Shown here in pieces: positions 5,924-11,812 of a DNA stretch of 11,812 nt; position 1 is the first letter of the stretch; each line of letters starts with the position of its first letter. The notes below the pieces were generated by a model, which ran no database searches, was not told the DNA's origin, and was given only the letters and a program-made list of their open reading frames with translations. The DNA comes from an uncultured Bacteroidota bacterium (lineage in GTDB: Bacteria > Bacteroidota > Bacteroidia > NS11-12g > UBA955): the NCBI GenBank assembly GCA_903879775.1, contig CAIRMY010000183.1, positions 1 to 11,812 of the forward strand, given 5' to 3'. A program made the translations under genes and the position numbers.

Positions 5924-8749
5924 GTGAAAAAGAATCATCCCTCAGATCATAAAATTTTTGTAAAAAATGCCCATCAACACAATCTTAAAGGGATTGATGT
6001 TTCAATTCAACACAATACATTTACCGTTGTAACGGGTGTTTCAGGGAGTGGTAAGTCATCCTTGGTTTTTGACACTTTATTTGCGGAGGGACAAAGGCGT
6101 TATGTTGAAAGTTTGAGCTCATACGCCCGTCAATTCATGGGTAGAATGAAAAAACCCTTAGTCGATTATATTGATGGCCTTTGCCCTGCTGTTGCTATTG
6201 AACAAAAAGTAAATACTCACAATCCTCGGAGCACTGTTGCTACTTCAACAGAAATTTACGATTACTTGAAATTACTCTTCACGAGAACAGGAAAAACAAT
6301 TTCGCCAATTTCAGGCAGAGAGGTAAAACGAGACTCAGTTCAAGATGTAATTCATAATGTTAAGACACTCGAAGCGGGAAATAAAGTTTATATACTTACG
6401 CCAATTAAACTGGATAAAATTCTTATTTCAGACATTGAATCAATCAATCAAAAAGGTTTCAGCCGCTTGTTCTCAAACAATGAAATATTGAGAATTGATG
6501 ACATTCTTGAACAAAATATCATTGTCAAAGCGCCTGCGTATATTCTTGTAGATCGCTTAGAAATCAATCCTGAAGATGAAGAAAATGAATCCCGTTTGTT
6601 CGATGCAATTGAAACTGCATTTTGGGAAGGCGAGGGTGATTGTGCTGTGTTTATCATTGATAAACAAGAATTAAGAGAGTATAACAATCGATTTGAACTC
6701 GATGGAATTTCATTTGATGTCCCTACAAAAGACTTTTTATCATTTAACAATCCATATGGCGCTTGTAAAACTTGCGAAGGTTTTGGAAGTGTTCTTGGAA
6801 TTGATGAAGATTTAGTGGTTCCTGATAAGTCACTCAGCGTTTATGAGGGATGTGTAGCCGCTTGGAGAGGCGAAGTCATGTCGGAATGGAAAACTCATTT
6901 TATCAATCAAGCATCAAAAGTTGATTTTCCGATTCATAGACCCTATGCGGATTTATCGAAAGAAGAAAAAGATTTGTTATGGAAAGGTAAAAAAGATTTA
7001 CTTGGTTTGAATGATTTCTTCAATCATTTAGAACAAAATTTTTATAAAATCCAATACCGCGTAATGGCTGCGCGCTACAGAGGAAAAACAAATTGCAATG
7101 ATTGTTTAGGCACTCGACTTAGAAAAGAAGCTGGATATGTAAAAGTGGAAAATATTTCTACATCCAATCATATCCAACAATATACAAATATTCAAGAAAT
7201 TTTATTGATGCAGGTGACTGATGCACAGAACTTCTTTAATCATATTGTGTTTTCTGCAAAAGATACCGAGATTTCTTTTCGAATCATTAATGAAATTAAA
7301 ACCCGTTTAAACTACTTATATGATGTTGGCTTAGGCTACTTATCGCTCAATCGATTAAGCAATACATTAAGTGGGGGCGAAAGTCAAAGAATTAATTTGG
7401 CTACCAACTTGGGTTCAAACCTTACTGGTTCAATGTATATTCTCGATGAACCGAGTATTGGTTTACATTCTAGAGATACAGAAAAGCTAATTGCTGTGCT
7501 TAAAAACCTTCAAAACGAAGGAAATACTGTCATTGTTGTTGAACACGATGAAGATGTAATGAAACAGGCCGACCAAGTCATTGACATTGGTCCTATGGCA
7601 GGTAGCTTAGGTGGAGAATTAATGTATTCTGGAAATTATGAGGGACTGCTCAAAAATACCGATAGTTTAACAGGTAAATATCTCAGTGGCATAGAGAGAA
7701 TTCAAATTCCTGAAAACACCCGTAAATCAATTAACTTTATTGAAATTATTGGCGCTTCTGCCAATAATCTAAAGAATATTGACGTTAAAATCCCAATCGA
7801 TTCATTTACAGTTGTAACTGGAGTATCGGGAAGTGGTAAAACCACATTGATCAAGCAAATTTTGTATCCGGCGCTTGCAAAAGAGTTACAACAGTTTGTA
7901 TCCCTCAAAACAGGAACACATAAAGCCATTAATGGGAATAAGAAACTGTTAAAAGGAGTGGAGCTGGTTGACCAAAATCCAATCGGTAAAAGTTCAAGAA
8001 GCAATCCTGTGACTTATGTGAAAGCATATGACGATATTCGAGATTTGTATTCAAATCAGCCATTGTCGAAATTTAATGGTTTTAAACCGTCCCATTTCTC
8101 GTTTAACGTAGATGGAGGTCGTTGCGATAATTGCCAAGGTGATGGTGAAACAGTCATTGAAATGCAATTCATGGCCGACATTAAACTTCCTTGTGAAGTA
8201 TGTGGTGGCAAACGATTTAAAAAAGAAGTTCTCGAAGTTGAATACAAAGAAAAAAGTATTTTCGATGTGCTTGATATGACCGTTGACGATGCTGTTGAAT
8301 TCTTCCAAAATGAAAAAACCATTGTTGAAAAACTCAAACCTTTACAAAATGTAGGCTTGGGTTATGTAAAACTGGGACAAGGCAGCAATACATTAAGTGG
8401 TGGAGAAGCGCAACGTGTTAAACTTGCATTTTACTTAAGTAAAGCAAATCCTTTCAAGGAAGGTGGTGTCTTGTTTATTTTCGACGAACCAACAACGGGA
8501 TTGCATTTTCACGATATTCAAAAGTTGTTGAAGTCTTTCGAAGCTTTGATTGAAAAAGGAAATACAATTGTATGTATTGAACACAATTTAGATGTGGCAA
8601 AATGCGCCGATTGGATTATCGATTTAGGCCCGGAAGCTGGGGATAAAGGTGGTTACTTGGTTTACCAAGGCGAACCAAGAGGATTGCTCGCCTGCAAAGA
8701 AAGTGTTACGGCACCTTACTTAAAGGAAAAAATGAATGACCACGCTTAA
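5924..8749 (+). CDS. uvrA: UvrA-family excinuclease ATPase, probably a Bacteroidota paralogue
   Basis: DNA-damage recognition ATPase of nucleotide excision repair, acting as a dimer that loads UvrB. It is 941 residues, normal UvrA1 length, so the UvrB-binding and insertion regions are present. Seen: Walker A GVSGSGKSS at 38-46 (Lys44); signature LSGGESQR at 482-489; Walker B MYILDEPS at 504-511; H-loop EH 540-541; second Walker A GVSGSGKTT at 633-641 (Lys639); a complete C-terminal zinc finger with Cys734, 737, 757 and 760; signature LSGGEAQR at 824-831; Walker B FIFDEPTTG at 851-859; H-loop EH 886-887. The start is GTG 5924, because the next in-frame ATG lies beyond the first Walker motif. 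Oddly, two places where UvrA proteins usually carry N-terminal cysteine pairs read SPIS (127-130) and FELD (257-260), while Cys281/284 and 391/394 remain. It follows the lipoprotein gene after 5 nt, suggesting shared transcription. Confidence 0.93.
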   Translation: MKKNHPSDHKIFVKNAHQHNLKGIDVSIQHNTFTVVTGVSGSGKSSLVFDTLFAEGQRRYVESLSSYARQFMGRMKKPLVDYIDGLCPAVAIEQKVNTHNPRSTVATSTEIYDYLKLLFTRTGKTISPISGREVKRDSVQDVIHNVKTLEAGNKVYILTPIKLDKILISDIESINQKGFSRLFSNNEILRIDDILEQNIIVKAPAYILVDRLEINPEDEENESRLFDAIETAFWEGEGDCAVFIIDKQELREYNNRFELDGISFDVPTKDFLSFNNPYGACKTCEGFGSVLGIDEDLVVPDKSLSVYEGCVAAWRGEVMSEWKTHFINQASKVDFPIHRPYADLSKEEKDLLWKGKKDLLGLNDFFNHLEQNFYKIQYRVMAARYRGKTNCNDCLGTRLRKEAGYVKVENISTSNHIQQYTNIQEILLMQVTDAQNFFNHIVFSAKDTEISFRIINEIKTRLNYLYDVGLGYLSLNRLSNTLSGGESQRINLATNLGSNLTGSMYILDEPSIGLHSRDTEKLIAVLKNLQNEGNTVIVVEHDEDVMKQADQVIDIGPMAGSLGGELMYSGNYEGLLKNTDSLTGKYLSGIERIQIPENTRKSINFIEIIGASANNLKNIDVKIPIDSFTVVTGVSGSGKTTLIKQILYPALAKELQQFVSLKTGTHKAINGNKKLLKGVELVDQNPIGKSSRSNPVTYVKAYDDIRDLYSNQPLSKFNGFKPSHFSFNVDGGRCDNCQGDGETVIEMQFMADIKLPCEVCGGKRFKKEVLEVEYKEKSIFDVLDMTVDDAVEFFQNEKTIVEKLKPLQNVGLGYVKLGQGSNTLSGGEAQRVKLAFYLSKANPFKEGGVLFIFDEPTTGLHFHDIQKLLKSFEALIEKGNTIVCIEHNLDVAKCADWIIDLGPEAGDKGGYLVYQGEPRGLLACKESVTAPYLKEKMNDHA

Positions 8750-11373
8750 TTGATGTTCAGTTTTTGCTTGTAGCTTCCTTTATTTGTTAAAATTTCTAGG
8801 AAGTAAGTTGCGCTTGGAATGGCGTTTAAAATTTCTACTTGGTTGAATTTGTTCACCTCTAATTTAGCAACAATTCTGCCATCAACAGACATAAGATTCA
8901 CAGTTTGAATTTTCTCTTTGGTGTGAATTTGTAAGATTTCTCCCTTGGAAATTGGATTTGGGGAGATTTTCATTGCATTGATGTGAATATTCACAACCTT
9001 AGAATAATTCAACGCTTGTATATATCGTGAAGAAGTATCGGTACATTGGTTGATATTGGCAATTGAATCTATTAATAAATGCTTTATATTAATAGTTTTA
9101 TCTGAATATTTCGATAAATCTAAAGTGATCTCTTTTCCCAAGAACGAATCAACAACAACGTCATTTTCACTCAAATACCATTTACTATACGAGAGTGTAT
9201 CGTTTGATTTAAACTTGTAGTTATATGCCGTTACATATTTGTACGTAAACGCTGCATCGATTTTCGATCTAAATTTCCCAATATAATTGTTTGACTGATT
9301 GTAACATCCATTTGAATTCTTCAGTAGAATATTAAAAGGTATAGATTTTTGAATGTTCGCAACAATCGGATTTGATTTGCCCAAAAAAGATTTAGTTGTC
9401 AAATCATCATAAAATATGCTATCTCCAGGCACCAAATTGGTTACATTGAAATTAATATTGGCTTTATTTAGGCCACCACACACAACTAAATTCGATGGTG
9501 TAATCGTTGTGATAGGTACTTTCCCTGAATCAACAGTCAGAAATATTCCAATATCGGTTGTTCCACAAATGATATTATTGGAGTCGAGGATAGAGAAAAC
9601 ATAAGCATCTGATTCAACTGCACGAATTTTCACAAACGTATCGAAAAACTGATTTCCATTCATAACAATGCGATATCCATTAATTGAATTCAACCCCTTG
9701 ACTTGAATTTTTAAACTATCACCATAACAAGGATTTGATTTTTGAGGGACAACGAAGTATGGAATATCTGTGCAGCCTGATGCTTGACCTAAACCACTAG
9801 CCATTTTTGAAGTTCCACAGAATTTTTGTGTGAGCGCATAAACAAGAATTGATCGTTTTTCACCAATTGAACTGACTTGAATATTTTCAAATGTTGAAAG
9901 TTTGCCGCTTGTTGGATTCTTCCAAGTTTTTCCAGAATCTAAACTGATTTTATATTCTGTCGCATCATTGACGTTTGTCCAACTGAATCTAAATCCATTC
10001 GTTGTTTTATTGATGACCGAAATTGTTGGAGCCTCGGCACTGTCCTTACCAATTATCGATTTCTTTACTGGATAACTCACACACCCATTTTTGCTTTTTG
10101 CATAAAATGATAGGCTGTTTAATCCCAAACTTAAATTATAGATCGAATTTGAATCTTTTGAGAAATTACTTTTGGCATTGTTTATACTAAAAGAATCTGA
10201 AAATCCATTTGTATTTTTAAATGAAACGAATAACGGTGAAGATTTACAAAAAGTATCAGAAGTTGAGTTTAAGGAGTATTGAAACTGTGGTCTTTGATTC
10301 ACAACAAGTTCAATGGGTGATGAAGTTTTTTTACAGCCATTGGAATTAATTGCAGTAACCACATAGAAATTTTGCTGTTTTATATAGATTGATGTGGTTT
10401 TTTTGCCATTGGGTGACCAAATATAACTATGGTTTACCGCTGTGCTTACCTTTAACAATGTGGAATCTCCTGAGCAAATGGTTATCGGGCCAGAGGAGGG
10501 TGTTAAAACTGGATTTGTGGCACCTTGAATCACATTAAACAAAAGTGTGTCTGGAATAGACTTCCCTTTTGAATTCACTGTTGCTAAAATAGCCATTTTC
10601 GCACCTGTAGAGGAGTAACTCACTGTTGGGTTTTGTGAAGTTGAGGTTGTGATTGAACCACCCGGAAATTTCCAAGAGTACCCAGTTGCATTGTTGGTAG
10701 ATGTCCCTCCAAATTTAATTGGTGTATTCGAACAATATAAAGTATCTGTGATTTTCGCTTTAGCTACGGGTAGCGATGTTGCTGGAGAAATTGTAAAACT
10801 TTTAGAATATATATAGTCTCCTTGGTCGTTACCATTGTTGTTTGTAACATTCAATACCAAGTGAAATTTGATATTCCCTAAATTGTTGGTCGGTGCTTTC
10901 CACTCAAAAACATAAGAAACAGAATCAGTACTTACTGAACTTGCTCCTGTTGAAGTGTGTTCAATGTAATACCGCGTTGTTGAACCGGCAGTTTGAGCAA
11001 ATGCGTTTGTTCTTGTATCCTTGCTTGTAAAAGAACCAGCGGGCGTAGGGTAGGATCCGGATTGGTCCTTTAATGCTGTTACTTGAAATCCAAATTTAGA
11101 TTTCCCAGATTCTTTATACGTTACGGTGATTTTATAGGTAGAATCAGGGATGTATCCACCGTTGGTAAAATTGCCTGTCAGTTTAATTCTACTATGATTT
11201 GTTCCAGATGTTTGCAATGAATAGGTACCATGGCAAGATGTACAAGTGGTTTCTGAAGGTGCACCAGTATAGCCGGCAGATAATCCACCAGTTTTACTTT
11301 TTATGGTCATGATTGAGCTAGATATAATCATGGCACTCAACAGCGCGTACTTAATTAATTTAGATAGATTCAT
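8746..11373 (-). CDS. T9SS-exported multidomain protein with an N-terminal CxxCH Reeler/choice-of-anchor-V-like domain
   Basis: An 875-residue predicted secreted or surface protein of unknown role. The ATG at 11373 opens a signal peptide (about 1-24, hydrophobic KYALLSAMIISSSIM). A TTG 36 nt upstream is rejected because it puts a charged stretch before the signal. Residues about 30-198 resemble the Reeler/choice-of-anchor V type: GYTGAPSETTCTSCHG with CxxCH at 44-48, FGFQVTAL near 95-102, and GDYIYSKSF near 186-193. Then come a PKD-like domain (about 203-283, YSWKFPGG), Ig-like modules (about 286-447), an FnIII-like domain (about 448-533), more Ig-like modules (about 534-700) and another beta-rich stretch. 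Residues 801-875 (MKISPNPISKG...) form a type A T9SS sorting domain, normally cleaved on export. Cysteines recur as evenly spaced pairs, suggesting disulphides. An adhesin, or a redox or haem-binding protein, is possible. Its stop codon overlaps that of uvrA. Confidence 0.85.
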   Translation of the reverse strand: MNLSKLIKYALLSAMIISSSIMTIKSKTGGLSAGYTGAPSETTCTSCHGTYSLQTSGTNHSRIKLTGNFTNGGYIPDSTYKITVTYKESGKSKFGFQVTALKDQSGSYPTPAGSFTSKDTRTNAFAQTAGSTTRYYIEHTSTGASSVSTDSVSYVFEWKAPTNNLGNIKFHLVLNVTNNNGNDQGDYIYSKSFTISPATSLPVAKAKITDTLYCSNTPIKFGGTSTNNATGYSWKFPGGSITTSTSQNPTVSYSSTGAKMAILATVNSKGKSIPDTLLFNVIQGATNPVLTPSSGPITICSGDSTLLKVSTAVNHSYIWSPNGKKTTSIYIKQQNFYVVTAINSNGCKKTSSPIELVVNQRPQFQYSLNSTSDTFCKSSPLFVSFKNTNGFSDSFSINNAKSNFSKDSNSIYNLSLGLNSLSFYAKSKNGCVSYPVKKSIIGKDSAEAPTISVINKTTNGFRFSWTNVNDATEYKISLDSGKTWKNPTSGKLSTFENIQVSSIGEKRSILVYALTQKFCGTSKMASGLGQASGCTDIPYFVVPQKSNPCYGDSLKIQVKGLNSINGYRIVMNGNQFFDTFVKIRAVESDAYVFSILDSNNIICGTTDIGIFLTVDSGKVPITTITPSNLVVCGGLNKANINFNVTNLVPGDSIFYDDLTTKSFLGKSNPIVANIQKSIPFNILLKNSNGCYNQSNNYIGKFRSKIDAAFTYKYVTAYNYKFKSNDTLSYSKWYLSENDVVVDSFLGKEITLDLSKYSDKTINIKHLLIDSIANINQCTDTSSRYIQALNYSKVVNIHINAMKISPNPISKGEILQIHTKEKIQTVNLMSVDGRIVAKLEVNKFNQVEILNAIPSATYFLEILTNKGSYKQKLNIN

Positions 11374-11381
11374 ATTCGTTT

Positions 11382-11409
11382 TAAAGATAATTTTATTTTT
11401 CAACGTCAA
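11382..11409 (-). promoter_or_regulatory. Possible promoter of the T9SS cargo gene
   Basis: On the minus strand TTG at 11409-11407 is followed after 17 nt by TATCTTTA at 11389-11382, one base off the TAnnTTTG -7 consensus and with acceptable Bacteroidota -33/-7 spacing. The inferred transcription start would fall within a few bases of the ATG at 11373, giving an almost leaderless message. This is weak evidence in AT-rich DNA. Confidence 0.3.
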
Positions 11410-11437
11410 GATTCAATCACTCCATTTATGTTAGGTT

Positions 11438-11509
11438 TTAGACAAATAATGACAATAATCAAACAATATAACATTTACTTTCATCTAATGTTTTTAAACA
11501 ATTGTCTAA
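11438..11509. repeat. 8-bp inverted repeat TTAGACAA / TTGTCTAA in the divergent region
   Basis: TTAGACAA at 11438-11445 is matched in inverted orientation by TTGTCTAA at 11502-11509, with 56 nt of AT-rich DNA between. The right arm overlaps the 8-bp palindrome ACAATTGT at 11498-11505. The 179-nt gap (11374-11552) separates the T9SS cargo gene from the M16 peptidase gene. Paired regulator sites are one reading and coincidence another. Apart from this and the promoter candidates, nothing else is seen in the gap. Confidence 0.3.
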
Positions 11510-11538
11510 CATCACTATGAGATATTTCTTTTTATCTA

Positions 11539-11546
11539 TATTTTTG
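11539..11546 (+). promoter_or_regulatory. Possible -7 box for the M16 peptidase gene
   Basis: TATTTTTG exactly matches TAnnTTTG and ends 6 nt before the ATG at 11553. No TTG-type -33 element lies 17-23 nt upstream, and the implied leader would be nearly absent. If translation instead starts at the in-frame ATG 11517, this box falls inside the gene and is not a promoter for it. Confidence 0.3.
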
Positions 11547-11552
11547 AAGAAT

Positions 11553-11812
11553 ATGAAAAAACTGCTATTTTTAGCTTCTATTACTTTCATCGGTACTTGT
11601 ACATTAAATGCACAAGCAACTTTGATTGAAAAGGTAGATGCTCAGAAAGGTTCCCTTGCTGTTCCTTACGAAAAGTATGTATTGCCAAATGGTTTGACTG
11701 TCATCATTAATGAAGATCATTCAGATCCAGTGGTACATTTAAATGTGTCGTATCATGTTGGATCAGCGAGAGAAACTCCAGGGAAATCAGGCTTTGCGCA
11801 TTTCTTTGAACA
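11553..11812 (+). CDS. M16 (pitrilysin/insulinase-type) zinc metallopeptidase, N-terminus only
   Basis: The first 86 full codons of a secreted or periplasmic peptidase; the rest lies beyond the right edge. From the ATG at 11553 there is a signal peptide (MKKLLFLASITFIGTC), with cleavage predicted after LNAQA near residue 20. The mature part contains YEKYVLPNGLTVIINEDHS, then a strand with VSYHVGSARETPGKSGFAHFFE, the standard start of an M16 catalytic domain. The zinc motif HxxEH begins at His83 and reads HFFE; the final two visible bases, CA, are compatible with the expected second histidine. An in-frame ATG at 11517 would add 12 residues (MRYFFLSIFLKN) before the signal peptide; the shorter start is preferred as a more typical signal. 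It is divergent from the T9SS cargo gene. Whether it carries one or two M16 domains cannot be told. Confidence 0.92.
   Translation, partial: MKKLLFLASITFIGTCTLNAQATLIEKVDAQKGSLAVPYEKYVLPNGLTVIINEDHSDPVVHLNVSYHVGSARETPGKSGFAHFFE

Noticed and set aside
6448..6750. A 100-codon minus-strand open frame inside uvrA
   Set aside because: It is antisense to a well-conserved UvrA region and has no recognisable motif or start context. The other open frames antisense to uvrA, the receptor, gcdH and the T9SS cargo gene were rejected for the same reason.
8700..8800. A bidirectional terminator between the convergent genes
   Set aside because: The coding regions overlap, and I saw no GC-rich stem followed by a T-run on either strand here.
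11407..11409. TTG as start of the T9SS cargo gene
   Set aside because: It would put a 12-residue lysine-rich extension before a normal signal peptide, and the same bases may be part of a promoter; ATG 11373 is better.
1..11812. Mobile elements, CRISPR arrays, defence islands, tRNA or rRNA genes
   Set aside because: No transposase, integrase, cas gene, regularly spaced repeats, terminal inverted repeats with target duplications, or tRNA-like cloverleaf sequence was seen; all coding space is filled by housekeeping or cell-envelope genes.

Overview
The window looks like ordinary chromosomal DNA from a member of the Bacteroidota (AT-rich, flavobacterial or sphingobacterial style). The evidence is a TonB-dependent receptor paired with a DUF4249-type lipoprotein, a large secreted protein ending in a type IX secretion (T9SS) type A sorting domain, AT-rich leaders without clear Shine-Dalgarno sequences, and boxes resembling the Bacteroidota -7 element TAnnTTTG. 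No RNA genes, transposons, CRISPR arrays or phage genes were seen.

Layout. Minus strand, 1-2251: glutaryl-CoA dehydrogenase (gcdH) followed after 11 nt by a phosphoglucomutase/phosphomannomutase that runs off the left edge; the two probably form one transcript. A short divergent region around 2252-2311 holds a 13-bp palindrome and a possible -7 box. Plus strand, 2312-8749: four tightly packed genes, folB (dihydroneopterin aldolase), a TonB-dependent receptor, a DUF4249-like lipoprotein and a UvrA protein, with gaps of 27, 4 and 5 nt, so probably one operon. Minus strand, 8746-11373: an 875-residue surface or secreted protein with an N-terminal CxxCH-containing, Reeler-like domain, several beta-sandwich modules and a T9SS tail; its stop codon overlaps that of uvrA. 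After a 179-nt divergent region, an M16 (pitrilysin-type) metallopeptidase begins at 11553 and is cut by the right edge inside its zinc motif.

Functionally, the receptor and lipoprotein probably form an outer-membrane uptake pair of unknown substrate. They lie between a folate biosynthesis gene and a DNA-repair ATPase, and no obvious pathway links the four. gcdH serves lysine/tryptophan catabolism and the mutase serves sugar-phosphate metabolism. The points most worth a second look are the possible c-type haem site on the T9SS cargo protein, its regular cysteine pairs, and the UvrA, which lacks cysteines at two positions where canonical UvrA proteins usually carry them and may be a second UvrA lineage. 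I found no convincing evidence for a wholly new multi-gene system.
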